DNA from: Glandiceps talaboti
Taxonomy: Eukaryota > Hemichordata > Enteropneusta > Spengelidae
Assembly (NCBI RefSeq): GCF_964340395.1
Contig: NC_135551.1
Span: 30,467,455 to 30,531,454, forward strand
Length of the DNA: 64,000 nt
Direction of reading: 5' to 3'
Both the position numbers and the translations under genes were made by a program. Below are positions 46,391 to 61,099 of the stretch, in pieces; the stretch's first letter is position 1, and the number at the start of each line of letters is the position of its first letter. The notes beneath the pieces are model-generated. The model was given only the letters and a program-made list of their open reading frames with translations. It was not told where the DNA came from and made no database searches.

Positions 46391-49330
46391 GTAATCACTG
46401 AAAACTACAAACAGTGCTGGTACTAATTCTACCCATGGAAGTATAACCCACGTACTTCCATGTTCTACATGTACATTTTTGTACATGTAAGCTATCATAT
46501 GAACTGTCGGTCTGACTGAACTGCCAACATCATTTTATTAACCTACAAATGCACAGTAGAGAGAAGCTTTAAGCTAGCATGGAATCCATGCTGTCTTTCT
46601 ATTCAGTCAATAAAATATAAAGTTTGCATATATACATTCTATACTGTAATTACTGTAATGTTTGTGCATGGACAGTAGATGTAGCTGTTCACTGAGTTGT
46701 ACATTCAATCTGGTATTCATAATTGGCAGGTGTTGACACCAAACTATGCATCATGTGTTACATTGATTGTCACTGCTGTGAATTTATGTGAAGTGATCTT
46801 ACTGAAAACATAAAATGTTCAAGCCAGGATGTTTGCATAAATTTGCTAGACCTACAGGTATATGGTTATGGTAAAGAAGACAGTGCACCTATAGTATAGG
46901 CACAACATGGTGTAAAATTGTGACGAAATTACAATGTTATTCTGACGCCTCATGCATGTAATAAAAACTCTGGGGTCTATTTCAATATCATTTACATTTT
47001 CCTATCTGGCACTGCAATCACTTCCCTATAGTATAACTGACTCATTCCATATAGTAAATCAAACTATACAGTCTGTGCATTTATTGTTTGTGACCGCCAG
47101 CCAGGGAATGGCAAGCTTTTAACAAGCCCATGGGTTAGGGTGTGTTTTCCAAGTTAAAATCCCAGGACTGAAATCCATACAAAAAATGTCCATTGTAAGC
47201 TGTTTGCAAAGTAGATTAGAACAAATCCCTAGCTGGTGAAGTAAGTAAGTCTGGTTATGTTGTTTCACCTAGGGAAACTACACTCACTGTAGTAGACACT
47301 GTATCTCTTGTTTGACCATCTCAAAGGTATAAATGATGAATGGATGGGTAACCTGTATAGATCAAGTGTTGGTGACCTGATCTGTAAGCGATCCATCAAC
47401 GTTTGATGTCAGAGATAAAGAATTTGGCTTTTCACTTTAACAAGATATACTCGGCTCCATTTATAACGCTAATCAGTATGACATTTTGTGTTACATACCT
47501 ACAATGTACGACGGTTTAACAACTCATTTTACTGCAAAAAAAATCTGCAATTTTATTTTGCTGTGACATTTAATTTCGGTGACAATTCAATGTGAGATGA
47601 TGGGATTTGTTTGACCAATCAAAAATTTATCATACTTTTTTCAAAAATATGCTACAAACAGGAATTCGATCTGCTTGGGTGTTTTATGGCACTAGAGTCT
47701 TTGGTGAATAATAATCAAGCCTTGCTGTTCTAGCATTATATGGAACAGTGTGCCCTCTAAGTGAATTTGATGCATAACATGACCCAAAAGTGTCAATCAT
47801 TACACTATACCTTACGAAATGGTAGTTCAAAAGAAAACGCAGATATTATCAATTTGAACCACAACAAAATAATAAGTCATAGATTTTACCACGTACAATT
47901 GTACAGTTTGCTAAAATACAAGTCACTGAGGCTCAATAAGTTGAATGAAAAAAAACTATTATTAGCCATTTACCCACTATTCACCTAACTTCATACAATG
48001 TAGTCTGGATGTCAACGTGGTTTCTAATGTGAATATGGAGGTGTAAATCGTAACAATACCATATACATGTAGGAACTAGACTACTAACTTGAAGCCTTGA
48101 CTTAAACCAACAACAAACTTGTCATTTATCTACATGTAACTGTACTTGGACAAATACTCATAGGAATACCCTGGTACAATATTATATACAATAAATGTTA
48201 TACATATATCTTGTACACATTTTCACAGGTTTTCTCTATTTCCTGTATTATTTCATTGATAATGAAGTACTTTCCTTTATTTACAAGAGTAAATATTCCA
48301 AATAATAAATGTGTACATGTATTTCTGTACTTCTAACTGTACTGACCTACATACACTGGTAGCAATGTATCTGTATACAGTTAATCTATATATTACATGT
48401 AATCCATAAACAAATACCACCACTATTCACATCATTACAGTTAACCTTTTACTTGGTTTATCTCTATTTTCACAGGCATCATCAGAAAACCGTTGCCATG
48501 GTAACATCTACGATGATATTTGTTGACAGTGAATTTAATAACCAGTTATTTAGTCTCTCTACCAGGTACTACATTCTGTGCTCACTACTTTTCACACCTG
48601 ACTGCATTAAGGACCTTTAGAACATTCTCCCACAGAGACCTGTAGTCAACTTTCAGTACATCTCACAGGAATTTGTTGACTTTTAAAAGTTTCCTTTCGC
48701 TAATATTCCAATTCATGTAATTATCAATCAATAAATACTTCAACAATGATTTATCAATAAATTTGACAAAACATATCAACAAAAATATTTAAAATTATCA
48801 TGTTTTCATACTTCTATACACATGCAAGTGATAATATAAAGTAACATTATTGAGGACGTCATAAAAATGTAACAATAGTAGACAAACTTAACTTTAAAGT
48901 CACAGGAGCACAATGTGTTTATACAGTTTCTGCTTTAGAGCTGTGCTTGGTTTTGCCATGGAAAGATTTTTAGCTGAGACAATTTTTGATGATTTGGCTC
49001 CACTTAAAAAGGAAAACCACTCCAGGAAATAAAGGTCTTTTCATAAACTATTATAACGTGTGATTTCAGAGAAACATCAAGTTGAAGATATCCTTCATTT
49101 GAGGATGTTTTGCTGTGGACCACATTGCATCATGGGAGTTAATAGAAATGTTTATGCAATGGTTAAACAATAACTATTCATAAGGTAATAGGTTCTCATC
49201 CATATTTATATACATATGCGATAACTCAATATGATATACAGATAATACATCAGTTTCTTTTTGTACATGTCAATGGCCACGTCTTCACTTCTATATGGAA
49301 GTGCAGGTTGTTTTTAGCTATTTAGGCTGT

Positions 49331-49411
49331 AAGATCCAGGCGTTCCTTTTGCATATATAATGCGGGGTAGCGAGTGGTATAAGCAAACCAACGGCTGGAC
49401 CTTTCAGACTA
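49331..49411. mobile_element. Dispersed repeat B, copy 2 (short form)
   Basis: AGATCCAGGCGTTCCTTTTG through GGACCTTTCAGACTA. Ends as in 9484-9635 with an internal deletion. Confidence 0.6.
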
Positions 49412-50444
49412 TTCTGTTAAGTATATTAATTTATATACCCCACATTCTATAGTTTGACATAGTATTCCTAACCTACACATTGTATTTATCTATTACACTA
49501 ATACCTACACATTGCTGCATGACATGTCATATCTCAAAGATGAAGATTTTACACATACTGTTCAAAATTATAGTTACAATAATCTGGGATTAGGAAAACA
49601 GGTAACAAATTACTTCTAGATAACCATCAGTAACTATGGCAACATAATAAAATAATGACTTTCTATTCACTTGTTTTTAATCACCTTCCCATGTAATATT
49701 TCCTAGGATAGTCTGTTTGCAGTCATCAACACACACATACTGCACAGATGAAGATCTTACTGTGATGTGGATTGTAGCCTAGCAACCGTGAGTGATGAAG
49801 TTAAGTGAACTTGTATCCATAGCAATGCAACAAGGTGGAGATAACATGTAATTCAATCTAGCATCAATTGGTTCTCAGGAGAAGAAAGAGACACTAAATC
49901 TACTTGAGATGATGAATAAAGCAGACATAATAGTGAAAACATCAAACTTTATCACAGATTACTATCTTGTGGTGGTCTGATTTCATTCAATTCATTTCCG
50001 ATTGAAACTTGCAATGTGTTGTGAATTTATTCAACTCATTGACTGGTTTCCTATCAAAACCTCATTCTCTTTGCAATCAATATTATTAAGTTTATCTCTT
50101 GTGTATTATAATTTATAAGTACACAGATCTAAAAGCCTTCACAGATCGCACCAAATACACTTAAAAAAGAAATAACCATGTTTATACAGTTGTTTTCTTT
50201 GTCACTCCAAAAAAGGTCTGCATTGATATGACTACATTATCAATTTATAAACAGGATGACTTAAAGGTCCATAATTCAGTCCCATGTTCTAACAGGTATA
50301 TCACAGCAGTGGAAGCACAAGGAATCAGATATGATCATCCATTTTTCACAATATCTTTATAGCTTTGGCAGACAACTTTTGATACACCTAAATTTTAATC
50401 CTAATCTCACCTGGGACTTTAAGGACAGATAATTAAATCTAAAT

Positions 50445-50560
50445 TCTCCTTTAGTGTTACCAGTGGAGCTATAACGATTGAAGGGAATATTCTTATGTTC
50501 AGGACCAACTTTTTCTACAGCTGTGCCAGAAAAAAAAATGTTCACCCAACAAGGACCTTG
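50445..50560 (+). mobile_element. MITE-like family C, copy 3
   Basis: TTAGTGTTACCAGTGGAGCT, then TATTCTTATGTTCAGGACCA and ACTTTTTCTACAGCTGTGCC. Confidence 0.65.
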
Positions 50561-51239
50561 AGTCAAACAAACTATCATACCCTTCTGATTTAAAGTTTGG
50601 CCTTAATTTTATAATTTTATACAATGCACCCAGGACAATGCAACAATACATGTATATCCATATATATAGTTCATAACACACAAAAAGACACCTAGTAGCA
50701 GCAATACATAATATAATTAGATTGAAATGTCCTGGTACCATTTGGTGTCATTTCTTCTCATACTAAGGGTAGTCCAGTGATAAGAATAGTAAGTACACCG
50801 GATCTTACAAATGTGACCCTATGCGTCAATGTCTCTCACATTTATTTCTATAATCATAGTGTCAAAGGTGAGGGGATTCAACTCTTGACTCTGTCACCGA
50901 TACTTCCTGTAATAAAACTTAATCAGAATACAAACATAATGTTAGTTTGAAGTGTATTACAGTTGTTTAGTTGATAATCAGTAACTAACTCACTTTGGAA
51001 TGTGTTGGATATAATAGACATAAACCAGTGAACACTGCAGACACAATGAACATCCTTCTATTTAGAAATTAGAACAAGAGATGAACTGAAAATGCTCCCC
51101 TATATCTTTGTATGATCAGTAGATGTAGTAAGTTTGATTGAATTTGGTGCAGCTGTTCTGCATGTGTAGCCCCATCTTTTCCTAGTTTGCATGCACATTA
51201 CATGTATTTCAGAAATACAAATGTTTCAGTGCTAAGTTA

Positions 51240-51400
51240 CAGCCTGACAATGCCACATAGTGAATTGGAGAACATTTGCTTCAGTACTTTTTGAGATACC
51301 AGTGAAACAAAATTTTTGATACAGACAGACAGACAGACAGACAGACATCGCCACGACATCAGCTCCCATACTGGAGCTACATGTATAAGGATAAAGGTTA
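51240..51400. mobile_element. Transposon tail-like block with (CAGA)n
   Basis: GTACTTTTTGAGATACCAGTG followed by a (CAGA)6 run (51321-51346) and GGAGCT-containing inverted segments (CAGCTCCCATACTGGAGCT). Same general architecture as 25600-25790. A run of 15 G lies just beyond at 51453-51467. Confidence 0.4.
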
Positions 51401-51934
51401 TGGATAAACAATTCTGTAATAGACACCCTATGTGCTAAGGAAAAGGAGGGATGGGGGGGGGGGGGGGCTCAGAGGTGACATCCATGAAGTCTGAACAATT
51501 CATTTTTAAATGTATACAACTTATATTGTAGGTTGAATGTAGTATAAATCTGATTATCGGACTTGTTTCCATGGTAACCAAATGTCCATTTCTCTTGATT
51601 GCTACATGTAAGTATCATAACACCGGTATTGGTCATACATAACACATGAGGAGGAAGCTATAGATCAGATTACCGTTGACAACCTACAAGTGAATGTAAT
51701 TTATTTCATTCGATTTAGAAACATTTATTAGATCTAGCTACGAAAGACAAGATAAACCTTGTTTGGAAATGGTCTAAAATTGATACTTGCTAATGTGGGA
51801 AATGATAGTATCATTTTTAAACTAAAATATACAATCACTGACTCACAAAGGAAACCTGAGGTATGAGAATGAGATGAAATATGGATTTTATTCAAGAGAT
51901 GTTAGTTCTCTGCTTAGTCTATTTACATGTAACA

Positions 51935-52002
51935 ATAACGACGACGACGACGACGACGGCGATGACGACAGCGACGACGGCGATGACAACATCATCATCA
52001 TA
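51935..52002. repeat. (ACG/GAC)n trinucleotide repeat
   Basis: ACG/GAC triplets grading into ATC triplets; unusually CpG-rich for this window. Confidence 0.95.
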
Positions 52003-52195
52003 ATTTAAATTAAGTCCATTTGTCCAGTTCAGGGCAAAAAACAAATTACCATAATTGAAATGGAAGTCTCACATACATGTACAAGAAAGACATGTTTGTT
52101 TGTTGGTGGTCATTTTTTAAACCTTTTTTTGGTGCTTAGCAGATACGTACAATTGTATGGTGTAGCTTGTAGACTGGTAGCCATTGAACATTTCC

Positions 52196-52325
52196 TTGTA
52201 TACAAAGGTTTAGTCGACACCATAATTATATATGTAGGTTCAGTTGACGCCATAATTGTATACAAAGGTTTAGTCGACACCATAATTGTATACAAAGGTT
52301 TAGTCGACACCATAATTGTATCAGT
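52196..52325. repeat. 30-bp tandem, ~4 units
   Basis: Unit AGGTTTAGTCGACACCATAA plus TTGTATACAA, with one diverged unit. Confidence 0.95.
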
Positions 52326-54412
52326 TTGAAAGATCATAAATCAAACCAAAGGTGAAGTTCATTATGTAAAATGTCACTAGTATAATAATCAATAATTCTT
52401 CATTACTAATGACTACCCTAGGTGCCTATGAAGTCAATCTTAGTTTATGTATACACCAGAGAATTCAATTTTGGACCAAAAATAACCATATTAGTCTAAA
52501 TCTACGGTATAATGAATTTTACTCTGACAAATATGTAAGTTTTTTACGAATGAAGAAAGAAACACAAGACTGAGTTTAGATAAACGTACAAACAAATGTA
52601 CAACATTTAGTGTTTTCCAAATTTTCTTTGGACTTGATCAAATTTAATTTTAGTTATTCTCTTTTTAAAGATCAGCTTACAAATTATTTTACAATTTCAT
52701 TTTACAGGGACACAAACTGAATTAATACATTTTGGGACGTAATTTTTGCTGCAGATTACAAAATATTATAAAAGACAATTAATGAAATTAATGAAACGTA
52801 ATGTTGATTGAACTCAACCCTAGTATCATGCATAATACATAAATGACCCAACGATGTAATTTAGTTACATAAAATCAAATATTTAGGAAACTGTTAGTAC
52901 ATATTGTTATCAAGTAAGCTTAGCAACAACAATTTTGGTGTCAATGAAGCTCAGACCGGGTCGGGAAGAAATATTTGAAAACATCGTACATGTACAATAG
53001 AATCCCGTCCTGGCAATATATTATACATGTACTTATTTCTTTGCAAACACTATCTTCATTTGTAAGAGTAAGATTTACTATAGCACGCAAATCTCTCACA
53101 TACACATCCTATCTCTGTACAGTAACAGATTACCTGAACTTATTACATAATATTTCTTAGATCTGATTCCCAAAATAATCAATATAAGTAGTAATCACAA
53201 ATCCACTGATTTCAACAACAATTCTAAACAAAGTTCAAAGTTCATCACGTCAATCAAAATAACCTACATTTTAAAATAAAAGAGTTTCACATTTTAAACC
53301 CTTGATTATATTCATTTTAAAATAATTTTAGTAAAAATATCTCCCAAATTTGTGTTGGAACAGTGTTTTATACAGATGGTGAATAAATTTATACCAAATG
53401 CCCTTCGAAAATTAATCTAAAAATATATACGTAACTGTTTGAATTTAACAAATCTCTCCTTGCATATTACCAGGTTACTGAAATTGTAACTGAGTGTCTA
53501 GTTATAAAGCAAAACTGATCTATGAACATACACTATACAGTATATGCCAACAAGCACAATCAAAGATTGAAATATGCCAACAGCATCTTGAACAAGATGT
53601 AAAATAATTACCATATCTGGGGTCAGAGGTCAACTCCTTCATATAATTTCACTTTCACCCCATAGCACATTACCATACCTGTAGATTTAGTACGAGTCTC
53701 TTGAGAAAAGTAGAAATATTCAGAACTATAAATCCTAATAATCTGATGAATAGATATGTACGTATGTTTGCCATGTGTGTAAGCACACAATAAATCTACA
53801 TCATAATTTACTGCTATCACAAATATCGTTGTCTTGCCTACGGCAAAATCAATTTGTGACTCAATGATCGATAGACATCAACATTTCCATTGCACCTGTT
53901 AAAATGTATCGCTCCACCAAAACCATTTACACCTGTTTTAATACAATGTATCACTCCATCAAAGCATTAAGTAGTCCATCACACAAATCTCCAGCAATAC
54001 ATGACAGCCTTGCACTGCCTAATTTATCATTTTAAGTTCAGTATCTATAAAGGCAAATATCTCCAGTTTTTCACTTACGTAAATTTTATGATTTTCATCA
54101 ATAAACAATATTTATATTAATTCATACTTCTTTATTTTCATATCTTAAATATTTGTTTTGTCAAGGCAAATATCTGCATCATACAAATCTGAGTATCAAA
54201 AAGAATTATTTCTACAATTGTACATACATTTTTTGTAATTCATACAATTTTAATCATTATTTTGATTTGATTTCGATCAATAATTAATGAGAAATCAATC
54301 ATTTTTTTCAGAGTTGACTTTTGTATTATAACTGGAGAGAACTCCGGCATTTGGAAGGAAGGGAAGGAGGGAGGAGGGGAGGGTTAAGTGTAGATTAAGT
54401 ACTAACTGTAGA

Positions 54413-54716
54413 TTATCACCACCATAATCATAACCATCATTATTATCATCATCATCATCATCATCACCATCAGTCAACATCATCATCGACATCATCACTA
54501 TCATTATCATCATCATCACCACCACCACCACCAACACCACAATCACTATCACCATCACCCTCACCACCACTACCACCACCACCATCATCACTTTCATCAT
54601 TATTGTCACATCAGTTTCAATGTTTCATCACCACCATCACTTTCATTATCATCACTTTCATCATCATCATTATCATCATCATCACCATCATCATCATCCT
54701 CATCCTCACATTAAAT
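54413..54716. repeat. (CAT/CAC)n trinucleotide low-complexity tract
   Basis: Mixed ATC, ACC and ATT triplets over 300 bp. The His-, Met/Val- and Asp-rich open frames here are artefacts. Confidence 0.98.
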
Positions 54717-55439
54717 ACATAACCTGCAAATGTAGCAGTATTATGTACACTCTACTCATTCATTCCTACAGTTGTTACCTGAATGAACAAAAACAGCATG
54801 TGATATGTTGCCATAAATTACCTACATCATTAGGTATAAATTCTTTGACTTAAGCTGTGGGATGAGAAGACTTGTCAAAATCATCCAACAGTGAAGTAAA
54901 GATATAGAATACAGGTAGACAGCTTGCATGTGGGTGGGTTTTGGATGCATGGGACAAGGTTGGTTAACTTTGCTTGCAATGTTTATTTTTACATAATGGG
55001 AGAGGTTTTCCCTTGTGAACAAAATCAAATTAAGACTTGTACAAATGTAGTGACTATATGGGATGAGAAGTGATGCAAGTATGCTCCCCAGGGAGTTGAG
55101 AAAGCAGAAAGGACAGTTGTGCCACTGTAGATCCATCACAATAGATCCGTGCCAGGGGTAATAATTGTAAACATACAAATGTACCTGCTACACATCACAA
55201 CAAACTATATGAGACATCTACCAGAGCCCTGTCAATCAGACTGTAATAGTTGACTTTATGTTGCCTAATATCAGACATTTCATATCAGTTATTTACATAA
55301 ACAGGTCTAACTAATCACAATTTACTATAATGGACTTACTATATGACAGTTCACTATCTAAGTGAAATGAAATGAAATAAACATGCAGCCTAATACAACA
55401 TAATGCCACAAGGTTATCTATTCATGTGTGGTATAAACA

Positions 55440-55530
55440 TCATCCTTTGTGGTGGCCATCTTTTTGTTCCGGACCAACTTTTTCTATAGCTCTGCCAGAA
55501 ACAGGATTATGCACAAATTAACAAACCTGT
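55440..55530 (+). mobile_element. MITE-like family C, copy 4
   Basis: TTCCGGACCAACTTTTTCTA then TAGCTCTGCCAGAAACAGGA and CACAAATT. Confidence 0.65.
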
Positions 55531-56874
55531 GACACAATCAATTTGTACAATTACAGTAGAACTGCTTGCCAAAGCATGCCAAAATCAAACACATGTACAT
55601 GTAGAGCAAGTGAATTTGAGAACACAGGAAGATTATACATGTATATGTACATGTATCTCAGCTACATCTTAAGTTATATAGTACATGTATAGTGCAACAA
55701 AACTCTCTCTTAGAGATCTGATTCCGATTTTGATGTTACATTTGATTTTACAAATCATTTGCATGTGCATACATTTCCCATGAATATAGGATACTCTAAT
55801 ATTTACACCAGTGACCACTTTATTTATTCTTCTGCTAAAATATTCCTAATCTAAGCATTTCTACAGATAAACTTATACACTGAATTCCGACCCTGTTAAA
55901 GTGTTTGATTCTTGTTTATTGACTGGAATCAAATTCAATTAAATCAAAATAAATGATGTTGGTGGCATGGAATGCATCTCAGAGTGAGGTATCTCAGGTA
56001 TGTCAACAAGGTTAGGGGGTTTAAACTAAATGTCAAGAAGGTTAGGGGGATTTAAACAGATACACCACATGGTAAATGTTATCAGGACTATTCTTACATC
56101 TTATATTTCATATATTATCAAAATCTTCTCATGTAATGCATTAATCAGTCAGTTTCTACCCTACGCTAAGACTGCCTCCAGCCCACTGTTCCTGCTTCCT
56201 ACTGGGAGCACATCAGTGGTAGGTCTGCCTCTGTTGTCTACATGTATGTACATTGTATGTGTTTCAGTACATATGGAAACTGTCCACACAAGGAATTCAG
56301 TGAGTTGATAGAAATTATGGGTTCTTTATGAGGGTCTGAAATATCACAACAATTTATCCCATTATTACATGTAGCTGTGTGTATTCTACCTAACCCTTTC
56401 CACATCAATTCTATGCATGGTTTAACAAACATTTACAGTATTTGCTACAAATGTAGGTCTAAATAAGGAAAGAGGTCACCAGGGCTTGACGTGAGGCGGA
56501 CAGGTGTCAAATTCAATGGTCAATTTATGATTTGGGGTGAACTAATCTAATGTATGTGACATATGTTTATACTGTAATGTATACAAGCCATGCATACACA
56601 CATTGACTCTGATATGATGGCTAAGATGAACTTGTAACCTATCAATGGAGATTTACTGCCGTCACCTTATTGCAGGACAGAATGTACATTTGTATATTTT
56701 GTTAACTTTTACAGTGTTTTTGCTATTAAAGGACTGGGCACCCTGGTACTATAACAGGAAGGGGGAATTCTGGTAAAACTGGCATAATTTTCCATGAATT
56801 ACAGTAGTGCGTGGAAAATTTTATTACACCATAATTTTGGTGGGGAACAGCAAAAATGACAGGAAAGCTCTGAG

Positions 56875-56930
56875 GTAAATCTTACCTACTTTAAGTACTT
56901 ACCACCCTTAACAAAAATATAACAGTTTCA
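56875..56930 (-). repeat. Dispersed ~75-bp repeat, single inverted unit
   Basis: Read on the minus strand it contains TTTTTGTTAAGGGTGGTAAG and GGTAAGATTTACC, matching 6748 and 29281. Confidence 0.65.
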
Positions 56931-57283
56931 GAACACAGCAAACAGAAAAGTGTGAATCTGACGAAAGCTACAAATCTCTGACAATTCAATGTGTATACAT
57001 TGTAGATGTTACAATGTAAGTCCATACTTACGCATGTCTATGTAACAGTAGCTGCAATGAGGGGATATGGTGTTTGTGTAACAAATAGACATTCTACTTA
57101 TACAGATTACTATAATATTACAATCAATAATACATTTATCCAGTGTACTACAAGGCAATGTACTTCTACAACAATACATGTACATCATACTATCTAGTAT
57201 ACATACACATGTACATTTTGAAGAAGAAATCATATTGTAAGATCTATGTCAATGCATGCCTGGGGATATTGTGTATTCATATT

Positions 57284-57654
57284 GTCACCAGTGTTGCAGC
57301 CAGAGAAGGTTTTTAGGTCATTTGACACACATTTTTTGGACCTGACCCACAATTTTCGAAGGGACGGGTCAAAGATGACCCACACTAAATTTGTATGCAA
57401 ATCACATGACCAAATGATCGCATAATTATTGCATAGATAACAACACGGTTGGATAGGCAACTGCATAATCATTCAACAAATATCTAGCATGGATCAGCAT
57501 GTGGGTAAATATTTTTACAAACTGTACAGTTATGCTACAACGCAATTGGTGCTTTTTTATAATGTCCCCAAAAAATTTATGATGACCCAGAAAAATGAAA
57601 GTCTCGGGACACTATGTCCCATTCTTTAAAAAGGCTGGCTGCAACACTGGTCAC
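57284..57654. mobile_element. hAT-like MITE with 5-bp target duplication
   Basis: A 361-bp element (57289-57649) bounded by perfect 15-bp inverted repeats CAGTGTTGCAGCCAG and CTGGCTGCAACACTG, flanked on both sides by GTCAC. CAGTGTTG ends are typical of hAT transposons. Most hATs make 8-bp duplications, but a 5-bp group exists. No transposase frame. Confidence 0.88.
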
Positions 57655-58039
57655 ATTAACTATACACCAGCTTTTAATGAGAATATACATGTAATTATAC
57701 ATTGTAACTTGGTGTATCAACAACATAAAGTTACAATATATGTTGCTTTGGTGAATAACACAGACTTAGATTAGTAAATTTACTATACATGTAATTAAAC
57801 AAATATTCATTTTCCTATTGCTTCAGACAACACCTTGTCCTATAAGTCTATAAATATCACCTAATTGACCTAACCGTGTAACCTGTATGGCTGTACCGCT
57901 GAGACTTTATTCATGTGTCTCCACAGACACTTGTAGCCTCTACAATGTATATACAGTGCATGGCCCTTCGCATGTCTTCACAGGCACTTGTAGTCTCTAT
58001 CAACAGTGTGGAAATGCCACCAAATTTGGATTACGATTG

Positions 58040-58190
58040 AAATTAGATGTGAAAAATAGTTGCCTGAAAATTTTTAGCAAAGAATTGGTTTGAAGCAAAA
58101 AATGATCCTATGTAATCCTCACGGCTCCACTAATAACATTAATACGAGAACCTGGGATTGAATTCCTGGCCTTTAAATTTTATACATTAA
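58040..58190 (-). mobile_element. MITE-like family C, copy 5
   Basis: Minus strand: TTTAAAGGCCAGGAATTCAA, TCCCAGGTTCTCGTATTAA, GTGGAGCCGTGAGGATTACA. Diverged at its 3' end. Confidence 0.65.
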
Positions 58191-61099
58191 ATATGTTGCC
58201 TATAAAATGTATATGTGAATATTAGCAGTTTAATATCACTTTGTAACATATATCATCTCACAAGGACCTGTCACAAACAGTAGGTTCTACACATATAAGT
58301 AGTAATGTTGCCAATAATGTGTTTTTCAGGAAGATTGAACTACAGTGCAAATTCTCAAGAGAATGACTCAGTGTCAACACAGTATAGAATTCACCCAGAC
58401 AGTCATTCATTTATAATCCACCACCATTATTATCTGACATACAAAAGATAATTAAAAACATACTTTATTTTTTACTGACTACCAGCTGTCTAATTCACTA
58501 ATTAACAGGATAATAGTTTGTCCAAGGTCATACAATAAATAAAATTTGATAAAAATGTACTAAATCATTTCTACTCCTGGTTGAAAGTACACATACAGCT
58601 TAAGAGTCTGAGAATTAGATCTGCTCCTACTGGCAGTGGTAGATCCAATCAATGGCAAACTCTAGTCTTATATCATTCTAAGGGTAGCCTGAGATTATAC
58701 AAGGGAATCAGTGTACTTGTTTTATAATGTATTATTTGGTTCAGGCTCAAGGCCCATAATAACAATGACATCACATTGATTTCAATGACCATAATGTTAC
58801 TGAGTAAAAGTAACACCTACCTTGCATAAAACAACCCATGTCATAAAATATTTGATGAGATCTGTGCTCTTCGTAAACTATTGTTTAAGTCTGTTTTACA
58901 GTCTTAGTGACTTTATTTCCCTTCTTGTACATTTCTAATAGTTTCCATCTTTGCTTACCTTCTGTATTAATAAACTCTGTTATTGTCTTCTGTGCTTCCT
59001 CTAAATATGTTACCTAGACTTTCATTTTCCTCAGTTTAACCTTGTCTGATGGTAGTTTTAGTATTAATTTTTTCATCATTTGTTCCACTTCATTTTAATC
59101 ATTCTAGAGCCTGAAGGTCACTTTCAGGTAGAGACTAAACATGGTGACAGGTAACCGTAATAAAGAAAAGTGTAGTTTTTTTTAAAACCAGTGTGTTTTT
59201 TATTTTCAACCCTATTTTTTAAAATGAGAAGAGCAGACTTCATTCTTTTTCATTCTAATTCATTCTTCATTCTCATATGAAGAGAATAAACTGTGGACAA
59301 GTTGCAGGCTTACTTTTCCCTCGTTCTTTTATAATAATAATAATAATAAAGATGATGATGATAATATACAATTATAAGTTCAAATCTCAGATTCTTGAAA
59401 ATAACAGAATTTAACATGCACAATGTGTTCTTTTGTTTCATAATTCTGTATGACTTTAAACTTATTTCTGGGGAAAACATCAAACTGTGGTATGCGCTGG
59501 TCTTAGTCAAAATCTCACAAAAGTTACTAATCTAGAATCTATGTTGTCCTGTTGTACAGTATGAATGCCAGGACATGACATCAAAATTTAGCAACAAACT
59601 GTGAAATGTCATCAACACTGTGCTGTTATGTCCTTCAATCACACAATGAATTCAGACAAAATTTAAGACCGACAAAAGCCAATGAAATGTTTACAGCAGC
59701 TTACAGAAGACATCAAATGTTGACTTGTTTCGTAGCTGTTCACAACTTTGTCCTTGATAACACCCATCACTATATACACACACACACTCACCACACATGG
59801 AACTATAACACACACACACCACCTATGGACTGACAGCATGCAAGTTGTCATTTATACTTCCTGAACTATGTCTTCCTGGCCGGATATATCAATAGGAGGT
59901 GATTTGATATGAAGTACACAATGTATTCACACAGAAGCTAAGTTATTATCTTATACATGAGTGATCATTATGGGTAAGACTGTTCAAACTCAATGTACAC
60001 AAACTGATATGTACAATATTTTATACCATAAATGATAGCGGATTTATTTTCTTAGTTTTTTTACCTTCACAATAATACCTAAATAAATCACTATGAAGAA
60101 ATAACCATTGGATTTGACTATACAAATATAACAGCTACAATATAGGTTTTCATGGAGAATTGGAAAATTAAATGTCAATATGGTGAACATGATAATATAA
60201 TTTGTAACTTACACTATCATTTGACACACCAGCCAAGGTTTGACTTTCACCTGGATCAGGGAAGACTTGCACCAATTGATCAGGCCAAGCCAATGCAATG
60301 TAGACAGTCTAACAAGACTCCACTGAATATTCACACTCTTACAAGATGCAAGCAATGACAACAAAACATCAGACAGTCTGACAATTCAATGAATATGTCC
60401 TATACAGTATACCTGTACCATGCCTCTATTTTTAACTAGGGCCACTTGTAAAACAAAGTGACTAAACATCACAATAAAAACACTGGTTATGCAATTAAAA
60501 CCTTCATTAAAATGCAAATTAAGTATTCATTGATTTGGAATATTGAGTTGGGAAGACACCCAATGAGTAATGGACAGGCAGCATACATTGACACATAATC
60601 AACAAAACACTGTGTCTGCATGCCCTTTCATACTTAATTCACACCATCACTTGAAAACCTCTTCCCTTTTGCTATCTGTCCTCTGCTGTTGTTGGGTTCT
60701 CTCATTTTCATGCTTGATTGGGTGTGCCCATTGCATAACGAGATATTCACCACTGCTAGACTGTGCTTCTGTTTCATTGGACCTGACCTGGTTAATTGAT
60801 TAGCCCATTAGTCGGTTTTCCTCTTTTTAGTTTAGACATCATATTGTGAAAAGAACAGATGGCTAGTTTCACATATAACACAGTTTGTTCAATAAATCCT
60901 GTGTTTTGCTGCAATGACATTTAGATATGGATGTTTGCAAGTCCATCAATGAAAGGTTAATGATAGCCACTTTAAATCCAAGGTTTGCTGGCTTCTTTCT
61001 AAGTACCAGTACTTTTAAACTTTCCATTAATGAAAGTCAACAAAACCATATCTGCTTTAGTTTCCAAACACATTAAAATCTCTGGTGATTTATAAGCCA

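Noticed and set aside
54295-54853. His-rich and Met/Val/Asp-rich ORFs
   Set aside because: Translation of CAT/CAC trinucleotide low-complexity DNA.
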